Shown here: positions 1 to 5,721 of the stretch, piece by piece
How the letters are laid out: each line of letters opens with the position of its first letter
Numbering within the stretch: position 1 is the stretch's first letter
Source: Prosthecobacter debontii
GTDB taxonomy: Bacteria > Verrucomicrobiota > Verrucomicrobiia > Verrucomicrobiales > Akkermansiaceae
Reading direction: 5' to 3'
Assembly: GCA_945885485.1 (NCBI GenBank)
Contig: CAMCYT010000173.1
Location: forward strand, 1-5,721
DNA length: 5,721 nt
The notes under the pieces: generated by a model
The model's database searches: none
The model's input: the letters and a program-made list of their open reading frames with translations, nothing else
Told to the model about the DNA's origin: nothing
Made by a program: the position numbers and the translations under genes

Positions 1-510
1 GAACCCAAGGTCGGACTCATGTCCAATGGCGAAGAAGACGAGAAGGGCACGACCTTTACCAAAGAAACTTTCAAACTCCTCAAAGCAACTCCTGGCATCC
101 ATTTCGTCGGAAACGTTGAAGGACATGATCTTTTCGAAACCAAACTCGACATCGTGCTCTGCGATGGTTTTGTCGGAAACATCGTCCTCAAAAGCGTCGA
201 GGCCACAGCCAAAGCCGTTTCCAAATGGCTGAAAACTGAAATCAAGGAAACCCCTCTACGCATGGCCGGAGCCTTGCTCGCACAAGGCGCTTTCAAAGCC
301 CTGAAAGCAAAAAGCAGTTACGAAACCTACGGTGGCAGCCCCCTCCTCGGCGTCAACGGCGTGGTCATCATCGCTCACGGCTCTTCCACCAGTGTCGCAG
401 TGAAAAACGCCATCCGCGTCGCAGTCGAAACCGTGGATCACAAGATCAACCCACGTATCGAAGATGCCATGGCCACTTTACCCGCAGCCGCCATCGTTTC
501 AGAAATCTAG
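1..510 (+). CDS. plsX: PlsX, phosphate acyltransferase (3' part; 5' end outside window)
   Basis: PlsX is a peripheral membrane enzyme that converts acyl-ACP and phosphate to acyl-phosphate, the acyl donor for PlsY in glycerol-3-phosphate acylation. The reading frame is open from base 1 (E-P-K-V-G-L-M) to TAG at 508-510, giving 169 residues, about half of the usual 330-350. The family's C-terminal landmarks are present in order: VGLMSNGEEDEKG, then HFVGNVEGHDLF, then a CDGFVGNIVLK block, and near the end GGSPLLGVNGVVIIAHGSS. The Met at 19 is an internal residue, not the start, because conserved sequence precedes it. The protein ends with a hydrophobic tail (AAAIVSEI). It is followed after 44 nt by hprK on the same strand, so an operon is likely; a fabH or rpmF neighbour, common elsewhere, is not visible downstream. 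The family call is firm. Confidence 0.95.
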   Translation, partial: EPKVGLMSNGEEDEKGTTFTKETFKLLKATPGIHFVGNVEGHDLFETKLDIVLCDGFVGNIVLKSVEATAKAVSKWLKTEIKETPLRMAGALLAQGAFKALKAKSSYETYGGSPLLGVNGVVIIAHGSSTSVAVKNAIRVAVETVDHKINPRIEDAMATLPAAAIVSEI

Positions 511-543
511 ATTTTCATCGTGATTTCGACGGTTTGATTGGTT

Positions 544-547
544 AGGA
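544..547 (+). promoter_or_regulatory. Weak ribosome binding site for hprK
   Basis: AGGA lies 7 nt before the ATG at 555, a usual Shine-Dalgarno distance. It is the only reasonable ribosome binding site seen ahead of any gene in this window, and it supports the ATG at 555 as the start. Confidence 0.4.
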
Positions 548-554
548 CTCATTT

Positions 555-1517
555 ATGTCACAGCGAGTCAAAACCGTAGCATCGATCACCGTAGAGAAAT
601 TCTTCGAATCCTATTCGGAAAGCTTGAAGCTCACTCTGCTCGGCGATCGCGTCGGTTTTGACCGCATCATCAGCGAACCCGCCGTCAACCGACCCGGCCT
701 CGCCCTCGCAGGATTCTTTTCCTACTTCGCCAAAAAACGCGTCCAAGTCCTCGGTAACCTCGAAATGGCTTACCTGAGAAAATTACCCGACGAAATGCGG
801 GTCGACCGCTTCCGCCGCATGTGCGAGCGCGACATCCCATGCATGATCGTTTCTCGCGGAGCCATACTTGGCCCCGAGCTCATGGCCGTCGCCAAAGAAC
901 ATTCCATCCCCGTATTCGGCACTTCGCAAATCACCATGAAATTCCTCAATGCGGCGACTATTAGCCTGGAACATGAATTCGCCCCCACCGTCACCATGCA
1001 CGGTTGTATGGTCGATATGCGCGGCATCGGGGTATTGATCGTCGGTAAAAGCGGCTCCGGAAAATCCGAAACCGCCATCGGCCTTCTCGAACGCGGCGGC
1101 TCTCTCGTCGCCGACGACATGGTGCGCATCAAACACGTCGGCGGCGAACTCATCGCCACCGCTCCAGACCTTTCCCGCGGCTACATGGAAATTCGCGGCA
1201 TCGGCATCATCAACGTCGCCAACCTCTATGGCCTCGCCTCTATCCGCCCCGACAAACGCCTCGATCTCGTCATCACTCTCAAACCCGCATCCGATCTCAA
1301 CGAAGTCGATCGCGTAGGCTTAGAATCCCGATCCTACGAACTCCTCGGCCAACAAGTCGCCCACGTAGAAATTCCCGTCGGCCCCGGCCGCGACACCGCT
1401 CGCATGGTCACCATCGCCGCCCTTGACCAACAACTCCGCCGCCTCGGCTACAACATGGCAGATGAGTTCAACCAAAAGTTACTCAACCACATGTCAGTGA
1501 ACAAGAGCGTACTCTAA
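555..1517 (+). CDS. hprK: HprK, HPr kinase/phosphorylase
   Basis: HprK is a cytoplasmic bifunctional enzyme that phosphorylates a regulatory serine of HPr or an HPr-like protein and also removes that phosphate, linking carbon supply to regulation. The 320-residue product has the usual family length. An N-terminal alpha/beta domain spans roughly residues 1-130. The catalytic domain follows, with conserved His149 in MHGCMVDM, a P-loop GKSGSGKS at 164-171 followed by Glu172, the acidic pair Asp187-Asp188 in LVADD, the HprK signature EIRGIGIINV at 212-221, a DRVGLE segment, and PVGPGRDTA near the C-terminal helix. All catalytic landmarks are intact, so it should be active. Its position 44 nt behind plsX suggests co-transcription. 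No HPr (ptsH) or PTS gene is in view. In PVC bacteria HprK often occurs without a full sugar PTS, so the target may be a regulatory HPr; that is inference. Confidence 0.95.
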   Translation: MSQRVKTVASITVEKFFESYSESLKLTLLGDRVGFDRIISEPAVNRPGLALAGFFSYFAKKRVQVLGNLEMAYLRKLPDEMRVDRFRRMCERDIPCMIVSRGAILGPELMAVAKEHSIPVFGTSQITMKFLNAATISLEHEFAPTVTMHGCMVDMRGIGVLIVGKSGSGKSETAIGLLERGGSLVADDMVRIKHVGGELIATAPDLSRGYMEIRGIGIINVANLYGLASIRPDKRLDLVITLKPASDLNEVDRVGLESRSYELLGQQVAHVEIPVGPGRDTARMVTIAALDQQLRRLGYNMADEFNQKLLNHMSVNKSVL

Positions 1518-1750
1518 CCAGAGACTCACAGAAACTGAGTTTACCCTGAAAGGCTGAGGATTTCAGCCCCAACCATTCCTTGGAATCGGAGTGGAACGGA
1601 GATAACGGGACCAGAAATCATAAAAGCCCTCCCCAACCACGCTATTTCCCTAGGAGACTTTCAAGAAGGAGCCTACCCGTTTGCCCTTCTTTCTCAATTT
1701 CATGCTTGGAATTTGGTGCCTCTCCGCCCCATCTTCCCCCGCACACAACC
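1518..1750 (+). other. Intergenic region hprK-nuoL with small hairpins
   Basis: This 233-nt gap holds no convincing gene. Two small hairpins follow the hprK stop: AGACTCA (1522-1528) pairs with TGAGTTT (1536-1542, one G-U pair), and GGCTGA (1552-1557) pairs with TCAGCC (1563-1568) across a 5-nt loop. Neither has a T-tract, so they are at best weak terminators or processing sites. A short tandem repeat, TGGAATCGGAG then TGGAACGGAG, lies at 1581-1601. The segment from 1580 is open in the nuoL frame but starts with TTG and reads as Pro/Ser/Arg-rich sequence unlike any NuoL. I saw no good sigma-70 promoter, although nuoL probably needs one here. Confidence 0.5.
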
Positions 1751-3541
1751 ATGGCTTGGCTTCTCCTCATTCTTCCTCTCGTTGCCGCTGTCTCAAATCA
1801 GCTATATCTTCGTAAACTCGGCATCGCTCACCTCGTCTCAACCGCCTCCGCAGCAGCGACCTTTGTAATCGCCATTCTGCTGCTAAAAGGAGGGAATGAA
1901 CCTCAACCTTTACAATGGGCATCGGTTGGCACTCTAAACCTCGAGATCGGCATCACTTTGGACAAACTTTCCACCGGCATGATGATCGTTGTCACCGGCG
2001 TTGGTTTGTTAGTCCACGTATTCTCCCTCGCATACATGAAGGACGATGCATCCAAAGCACGGTACTTCACCGGCCTCGCCCTGTTCATGTTCTCCATGAC
2101 CGGCATCGTGTTGGCATCAAACTTTATCATGACCTTCATCTTCTGGGAATTGGTCGGACTCAGCTCCTACCTACTCATCGGTCACTGGTATGAAAAAGAC
2201 TCCGCTGCGGATGCTGCGAAAAAAGCCTTCCTCACCAACCGCATCGGCGACTTCGGGTTTATGATCGGTATTCTCATGTTATGGGGTATCACTGGAACTC
2301 TGGCTTTTGATAAAATGGAAATCCCAGCTGGCATTTCTGCCGGCGTTCTCGGCGCAGCCCTGCTTTGCGTGTTCTGCGGTGCCATTGGAAAATCCGCTCA
2401 GCTTCCACTCCACGTCTGGCTTCCAGATGCGATGGAAGGCCCAACTCCTGTTTCCGCCCTCATCCACGCCGCCACCATGGTCGCCGCGGGTGTTTACATG
2501 TTAGTTCGCGTCCAGTTCTCGCTTAATACCGATACGTTTCAAGTTTTCGAAGGCTTCTCCGGAACCACCATTGCATACATCGGCGGTATCACTTCTCTCA
2601 TGGCTGCATTGATGGCGACCCAACAAGATGACATTAAAAAAATCCTCGCCTACTCCACCCTCTCCCAACTCGGCTACATGGTCATGGCAGTCGGCTTACT
2701 TGCTGGCGAAGCCGCAATGTTCCATCTCTTCACCCACGCCTGGTTCAAAGCTCTGCTCTTCCTCGGCTCCGGCGCGATCATCTACGCCTGCCACCACGAA
2801 CAAAACATCTGGAAAATGGGCGGCCTCATGAAAAAAATGCCGATCACCGCTATCACCTTCGCCATCGGCACCGCAGCACTCATTGCCGTTCCTTACGTCA
2901 CCTCCGGTTTCTGGTCCAAGGAAGAAATCCTCTCCGCCGCTTGGAACGGTAACAAGTTTCTCTTCTGTATTGCAGTCTTCGTCGCTTTTCTAACCGCATT
3001 CTACATGACCCGCGCATTCGTCGTAACGTTTCTCGGAAAAACCCGTTCTGAAGATTCCTCACACGCCCATGAAGTCGGACCATTGATGTCGATCCCACTT
3101 GTTCTCCTCGCTGCAATGGCGGTGCTTTCCGGTTACCATTTCCTATCAGATCCTCTCTCCGCGATACGCCCTCATCACAGCGCTAACAACGTAGTCCTAA
3201 TCGCTTCCATCGCCACCCTCGTGCTCGGCGTCGGCATCGGCTTCTTCCTCTACTCCGGTAAAGCCAAAGACCCGATCTCCATCCCTCTCTTCCGCAACCG
3301 TTTCTACCTCGATGCGATCTACGAAAAGGGCATCGTGAAATATTTCCAAGATGGCTTCGCCGCGATCGTACATTTCTTCGATGAATTCGTGATCAACGGC
3401 CTTCTCGTCGGAGGCTCCTCCCGCCTTGCCGAAACCCTCGGAAGCGTCTTCCGCAAAGCCCAATCAGGTAACCTCCAAGCCTACGCCTTCACCTTCGGCC
3501 TCGGCGTCCTCCTTGTGATTTATTTCACCGTATTTTATTGA
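1751..3541 (+). CDS. nuoL: NuoL, NADH-quinone oxidoreductase subunit L
   Basis: NuoL is the distal antiporter-like membrane subunit of complex I and takes part in proton pumping driven by NADH:quinone electron transfer. From ATG 1751 the product has 596 residues (E. coli 613) and is hydrophobic throughout, with about 16 membrane helices expected. Conserved features, numbered from this start: FWELVGLSSYLLIG with the key Glu133; DAAKKAFLTNRIGDFGF; GKSAQLPL with Lys214; EGPTPVSALIHAATMVAAGVY; HAWFKALLFL with His325, His329 and Lys333; CHHEQNIWKMGGL; and FWSKEEIL with Lys390. These match the charged chain of NuoL rather than a Mrp or DabB paralogue. The C-terminal part (after about residue 510) fits the long lateral helix and last membrane helix. 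ATG 1751 is chosen because MAWLLLILPLVAA begins a membrane helix typical of the NuoL N-terminus; no Shine-Dalgarno is seen. NuoK and NuoM are not adjacent, which is unusual. Confidence 0.93.
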   Translation: MAWLLLILPLVAAVSNQLYLRKLGIAHLVSTASAAATFVIAILLLKGGNEPQPLQWASVGTLNLEIGITLDKLSTGMMIVVTGVGLLVHVFSLAYMKDDASKARYFTGLALFMFSMTGIVLASNFIMTFIFWELVGLSSYLLIGHWYEKDSAADAAKKAFLTNRIGDFGFMIGILMLWGITGTLAFDKMEIPAGISAGVLGAALLCVFCGAIGKSAQLPLHVWLPDAMEGPTPVSALIHAATMVAAGVYMLVRVQFSLNTDTFQVFEGFSGTTIAYIGGITSLMAALMATQQDDIKKILAYSTLSQLGYMVMAVGLLAGEAAMFHLFTHAWFKALLFLGSGAIIYACHHEQNIWKMGGLMKKMPITAITFAIGTAALIAVPYVTSGFWSKEEILSAAWNGNKFLFCIAVFVAFLTAFYMTRAFVVTFLGKTRSEDSSHAHEVGPLMSIPLVLLAAMAVLSGYHFLSDPLSAIRPHHSANNVVLIASIATLVLGVGIGFFLYSGKAKDPISIPLFRNRFYLDAIYEKGIVKYFQDGFAAIVHFFDEFVINGLLVGGSSRLAETLGSVFRKAQSGNLQAYAFTFGLGVLLVIYFTVFY

Positions 3542-3577
3542 AACGGACAGGGCATCGCGTTCAAATTAAGAAATTTT

Positions 3578-3683
3578 GAACCGCAGATGAACGCAGATGG
3601 TTGAATATTGAATTCTACGAGAAAGGAAATTTTTCACCGATCATCTCTTCTTATCTGCGTCCATCTGTGTTCATCTGTGGTTC
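3578..3683. repeat. Inverted repeat built from 10-bp ATCTG units (dispersed-repeat copy)
   Basis: The left arm (3578-3600) and right arm (3661-3683) are inverted 23-nt copies that differ at two places. Both differences place G opposite T, so the transcript can still form a 23-bp stem with two G-U pairs around a 60-nt loop. The right arm extends inward as three units with a 10-nt period: ATCTGCGTCC (3653), ATCTGTGTTC (3663), ATCTGTGGTTC (3673). Similarity continues imperfectly outside the arms (AAATTTTGAACC versus AAATACGAACC, inverted). From general knowledge, such sequences occur in many copies between genes in Verrucomicrobiota, Planctomycetota and others, and are often mistranslated as TDEHRWTQ peptides; the minus strand here encodes exactly that. 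It sits between nuoL (36 nt after its stop) and gluQ (16 nt before its start). It could act as a transcript-end or stability structure for nuoL. Confidence 0.85.
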
Positions 3684-3699
3684 GTATTTCTGAATTTTT

Positions 3700-4521
3700 A
3701 TGACCACCACCCGTTTCGCCCCCAGCCCGACCGGACACCTCCACCTCGGTCACGCCTACGCCGCGAAAGTCGCGCATGATCTCGCACGGCAACACAATGG
3801 CCGTTTCTTGCTCCGCCACGAAGACATCGATACCTCACGCGTCCGCGAGGAATACTACCAACAAATCGAATCCGATCTCCGCTGGCTCGGCCTCGATTGG
3901 GATGGCGAACCCCTCCGCCAAAGCAGTCGACAAGACGCCTACCGCGATGCCTTGGAAATTTTAAAACAAAAAGACTTGGTCTATCCCTGCTTCTGTACCC
4001 GCAAAGACATCCAACAAAGTCTCAGCGCGCCACACGGCGCCACAGAAACCATCTACCCCGGCACCTGCCGCAATCTTCCCAAAGAACAATCCTTCCAACG
4101 CATCGCCGCCGGAGAAGCCCATGCATGGCGATTCGATTCTAACAAAGCCGCAGCACTGCACGGCGAACTCACCTTCGAGGATCTTCGCTTCGGAAAAACC
4201 CGCATGAACCCAAACGCCAACGGCGATGCAGTCCTCGCCCGCAAAGACATCGGAATCGCCTATCACCTCGCCGTCGTCGTCGACGATGCGTTTCAAAACA
4301 TCACCCACGTCACCCGCGGTGAAGATCTGTTAGAATCCACCCACATCCACCGCCAACTTCAAGCCGTCCTTGAATTCCCCGAACCGACTTATCTCCATCA
4401 TCGCTGCATCTGCGATGAAACCGGCAAGCGCTTGGCGAAACGTGATGATGCTAGATCGATTGTGCAACTCCAAGAGCAAGGATTCAGCTACCAAGCCGTT
4501 CTCAACATGGCGAATCCTTGA
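3700..4521 (+). CDS. gluQ: GluQRS, glutamyl-Q tRNA(Asp) synthetase
   Basis: GluQRS is a shortened relative of glutamyl-tRNA synthetase that activates glutamate without tRNA and attaches it to queuosine at position 34 of tRNA(Asp). The 273 residues cover only the catalytic core and have no anticodon-binding domain, which separates it from GltX (about 470 residues). Visible motifs: RFAPSPTGHLHLGH at residues 5-18 with the HIGH-class HLGH; LLRHEDID at 37-44; the zinc site Cys97, Cys99, Tyr119, Cys123 (CFC then YPGTC); RGEDLLEST from 206; and KRLAKR at 243-248 in place of KMSKS. The protein ends 25 residues after that motif, as in many short non-gammaproteobacterial members. ATG 3700 is the natural start because the ATP-site motif begins four residues later; no Shine-Dalgarno is seen, and the repeat ends 16 nt upstream. 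Its function implies that the host has queuosine-modified tRNA. Confidence 0.92.
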   Translation: MTTTRFAPSPTGHLHLGHAYAAKVAHDLARQHNGRFLLRHEDIDTSRVREEYYQQIESDLRWLGLDWDGEPLRQSSRQDAYRDALEILKQKDLVYPCFCTRKDIQQSLSAPHGATETIYPGTCRNLPKEQSFQRIAAGEAHAWRFDSNKAAALHGELTFEDLRFGKTRMNPNANGDAVLARKDIGIAYHLAVVVDDAFQNITHVTRGEDLLESTHIHRQLQAVLEFPEPTYLHHRCICDETGKRLAKRDDARSIVQLQEQGFSYQAVLNMANP

Positions 4522-4540
4522 GGCCGCAAATGGTAAGAAA

Positions 4541-4702
4541 TTAGGTAGCCCCGGTGAGCACGGGTAATCCCATCGCTTTTGCCGCATCCATCAAATTACC
4601 GGTCGGTGGCGCATAGATCAGCGGCCTCGACAAAAGCTCAAGCACCAGCGTAGCAAAAGCCTTGGCGAAGTCGGATCCGTGGCTCCATTTCTGTTTTTTG
4701 GA
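4541..4702 (-). other. Open stretch in frame behind the glutaredoxin stop; possible gene remnant
   Basis: Directly after the TAA of the glutaredoxin gene (4703-4705), the same minus-strand frame stays open for 53 codons up to TAA at 4541-4543. The peptide looks protein-like: a helix-like part (SDFAKAFATLVLELLSRP) followed by LIYAPPTGNLMDAAKAMGLP and VLTGAT. There is no ATG near its beginning; the first in-frame ATG lies in NLMDAAKAM, and GTG or TTG codons occur earlier. The pattern IY-x-P-x-x-x-x-L-x-x-A-x-x-x-G faintly recalls the C-terminal region of shikimate dehydrogenase, but the motif that should follow is missing, so this is only a guess. Codons are often G-ended, unlike the C-ended neighbours. 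It may be a decayed gene end, a readthrough extension of the glutaredoxin, or a chance frame. Confidence 0.3.
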
Positions 4703-4715
4703 TTAATCAAAAAAC
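4693..4715. repeat. Short A/T-rich inverted repeat at the glutaredoxin gene end
   Basis: GTTTTTTG (4693-4700) and CAAAAAAC (4708-4715) form an 8-bp stem with a 7-nt loop that contains the glutaredoxin stop codon. It lies between the convergent gluQ and glutaredoxin genes, where a shared terminator would be expected. The stem is nearly all A-T and no separate T-tract follows, so a terminator role is weakly supported. Confidence 0.25.
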
Positions 4716-5074
4716 CGAATCTTGCCCGGAACCGGCAACTTCCCTGCCGCCATCGCTGCATGCTGCTCGTCCGTGCACGCAGAATCAATCGGCGCATCTG
4801 GAGCCACTTCATTATCAGTCACGAGTCCCTGCGCCAACATCCACTTCTCAACTTCTTCTCCACTGATATCCGCAAGCATCTCTCCATTGATCTCCACACA
4901 AGGTGATAATGACTGACCACTGCGCTGTTCCATTTCCCAACGAAACGCTGGATTCTTAATAATATCCTTCTCCTCATAAGGAAGGTCATACTTGCGCATG
5001 ATCGCACGCACGCCCTCGCTCCAACCACAAAAAGTCTTTAAATACGTGGTAATTTTCGGTTTCGCTTCGCTCAT
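4703..5074 (-). CDS. Glutaredoxin-like protein, CGWS active site, with C-terminal extension
   Basis: The product has 123 residues. Residues 1-85 form a thioredoxin-fold glutaredoxin domain: a beta strand (KITTYLKTF), the active site C16-G-W-S19, the cis-proline region SLSPCVEING (Pro58), and the glutathione-site region MLADISGEEVEKWM. One catalytic cysteine in CGxS resembles monothiol (CGFS) glutaredoxins, which bind or transfer iron-sulfur clusters or act in glutathione-linked reduction; which applies is not decided by sequence alone. Cys59, just after the cis-proline, is unusual for the superfamily. Residues 86-123 are an acidic then basic tail containing Cys100 and ending PVPGKIRFFD, an extension beyond the usual 80-110 residue domain. 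ATG 5074 is the most upstream ATG, since an in-frame TGA lies 9 nt before it. The gene converges with gluQ and diverges from ligA. Confidence 0.8.
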   Translation of the reverse strand: MSEAKPKITTYLKTFCGWSEGVRAIMRKYDLPYEEKDIIKNPAFRWEMEQRSGQSLSPCVEINGEMLADISGEEVEKWMLAQGLVTDNEVAPDAPIDSACTDEQHAAMAAGKLPVPGKIRFFD

Positions 5075-5082
5075 AGAACAAC

Positions 5083-5110
5083 ATCATAAATTCACCTGCC
5101 GATATTGCAA
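5083..5110 (-). promoter_or_regulatory. Candidate sigma-70 promoter of the glutaredoxin gene
   Basis: On the minus strand, TTGCAA (5110-5105, 4 of 6 match to TTGACA) is followed after 16 nt by TATGAT (5088-5083, 5 of 6 match to TATAAT). The predicted transcript start, 6-8 nt further on, falls at about 5075-5077, next to the ATG at 5074. The mRNA would then be leaderless or nearly so, which agrees with the missing Shine-Dalgarno. Promoter consensus use in this organism is assumed, not known. Confidence 0.35.
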
Positions 5111-5212
5111 CCCCGCATCATCATCAAGATCCGGAGCGCGGTGGCTTTCCTCCGCCCATAATAACAAGATTTCCAATTTCCCCAATCGTCTTCTTGTGTC
5201 TTAACTCCCCCT

Positions 5213-5721
5213 ATGCCCGACGAGCTAGACCTCTTCTCCTTCAGCCCCGCGCCCGAAAAACGCGTCGCGGAGCTGCGTCAACTCCTCGACCATCACAACA
5301 ACCTCTACTACACCCAAGCCGTTCCGGAAATTTCCGACGCCGATTACGACAAACTGTTCCGCGAACTTGAAGAGTTGGAAAAAAAACATCCTCACCTCGC
5401 CGATCCCAACTCCCCCACCCAACGCGTCGGCTCAAAACCTCTCGAAGGTTTCTCCCAAATCACCCACCCCGTCCCGATGTTGAGCATCGATGACGTGTTT
5501 GAATGGAAAGAGGAAGTTCGTAATGCGGTCGCTTTTTGGATCAAAGGATTAGCAGATAAGTCTTTGGATGAGTCCAAAATTCCAGATTCATTAAGAGATA
5601 AAGTACGACTTGTTCACCGCCTTACCAACGAAACCAACCTACAAACTGACCGATCAGATTTCGAGCTGATTGAATTTTATAACCGCCTCCAAAAAAACCT
5701 CGGACGAGAAAACATCTCCGT
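5213..5721 (+). CDS. ligA: LigA, NAD-dependent DNA ligase (5' part; runs off the window)
   Basis: LigA seals nicks in DNA during replication and repair using NAD+. The frame is open from ATG 5213 to the window end (169 complete codons of an expected 650-700 or more). Residues 15-75 match domain Ia, which binds the nicotinamide mononucleotide part of NAD+: LYYTQAVPEISDADYDKLFREL contributes Tyr32, Asp42, Tyr45 and Asp46 (E. coli Tyr22, Asp32, Tyr35, Asp36), and DPNSPTQRVGSKP follows. HPVPMLSIDDVF (85-96) opens the adenylation domain. The catalytic lysine motif (KxDG) should lie just past the window. Between residues 97 and 150 there is an insertion absent from E. coli LigA; ELIEFYNRLQKNLGR (from 151) then aligns with E. 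coli FLAFNKRVQDRLK. No in-frame stop or Shine-Dalgarno was seen. The gene diverges from the glutaredoxin gene across 138 nt. Confidence 0.93.
   Translation, partial: MPDELDLFSFSPAPEKRVAELRQLLDHHNNLYYTQAVPEISDADYDKLFRELEELEKKHPHLADPNSPTQRVGSKPLEGFSQITHPVPMLSIDDVFEWKEEVRNAVAFWIKGLADKSLDESKIPDSLRDKVRLVHRLTNETNLQTDRSDFELIEFYNRLQKNLGRENIS
5501..5662 (+). other. In-frame A+T-rich insertion within ligA
   Basis: LigA residues 97-150 replace about four residues in E. coli LigA, a net gain of about 50. By hand count the DNA at 5501-5660 is about 41% G+C, against about 55% for 5221-5500. Leucine codons switch from mainly CTC to TTA, TTG, CTT and CTA, and AGA and GTA appear. The peptide is charged and probably helical (for example KSLDESKIPDSLRDK). 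A small perfect hairpin, TTTGGA-TGAG-TCCAAA, lies at 5563-5578. No stop codon or frame change interrupts it. Confidence 0.6.

Noticed and set aside
770..1159. Long minus-strand ORFs opposite hprK
   Set aside because: They are antisense to a gene with complete HprK motifs; the open frames follow from its codon bias.
1522..1568. Intrinsic terminator after hprK
   Set aside because: The two stems are short (6-7 bp) and neither is followed by a run of T.
1580..1750. A 57-codon N-terminal extension of NuoL starting at TTG 1580
   Set aside because: TTG start, no ribosome binding site, Pro/Ser/Arg-rich sequence unlike any NuoL, and the typical hydrophobic N-terminus begins at ATG 1751.
3634..3819. 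Minus-strand ORF containing TDEHRWTQI
   Set aside because: It is a translation of the dispersed repeat running into the antisense of gluQ; such peptides are a known annotation artefact.
3700..4521. gluQ as a truncated glutamyl-tRNA synthetase (gltX)
   Set aside because: The Cys-x-Cys/Tyr/Cys zinc set, the KRLAKR motif and an end soon after it fit an intact GluQRS; no anticodon-binding remnant follows.
4550..4564. CCCG-7 nt-CGGG hairpin as gluQ terminator
   Set aside because: A 4-bp stem without a T-tract is expected by chance and lies inside the minus-strand open stretch.
5134..5162. ligA promoter with CATAAT as -10 box
   Set aside because: CATAAT at 5157-5162 is a fair match, but no acceptable -35 box lies 16-18 nt upstream.

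Overview
The window is a bacterial chromosomal segment that is about half G+C, with strongly C-ended codons in its main genes. It carries housekeeping genes rather than an obvious accessory island. Taxon is an inference: hprK next to plsX, a stand-alone nuoL, gluQ, and above all a dispersed repeat built from 10-base ATCTGYG units (known from Verrucomicrobiota, Planctomycetota and relatives) point to the PVC group, most likely Verrucomicrobiota. Most starts lack a clear Shine-Dalgarno sequence.

Layout. 1-510 (+) is the 3' part of plsX (phosphate acyltransferase, phospholipid synthesis). 555-1517 (+) is hprK (HPr kinase/phosphorylase), 44 nt downstream and probably co-transcribed. A 233-nt gap with small hairpins follows. 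1751-3541 (+) is nuoL, the large antiporter-like membrane subunit of respiratory complex I, here without other nuo genes beside it. 3578-3683 is an inverted copy of the dispersed repeat, just before gluQ (3700-4521, +), which encodes glutamyl-Q tRNA(Asp) synthetase. On the minus strand lie a glutaredoxin-like gene (4703-5074) and, in the same frame beyond its stop codon, an unexplained open stretch (4541-4702). 5213 to the window end (+) is the 5' part of ligA (NAD-dependent DNA ligase).

The genes serve separate tasks (lipid synthesis, carbon control, respiration, tRNA modification, thiol redox, DNA replication) and do not form one pathway. No mobile element, CRISPR array, rRNA or tRNA was seen. 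The most unusual point is an in-frame, A+T-rich insertion of about 50 residues in LigA, between the HxxPMLS motif and the segment leading to the catalytic lysine. Next come the open stretch behind the glutaredoxin and the wobble-compensated repeat. I found no clear new multi-gene system here.
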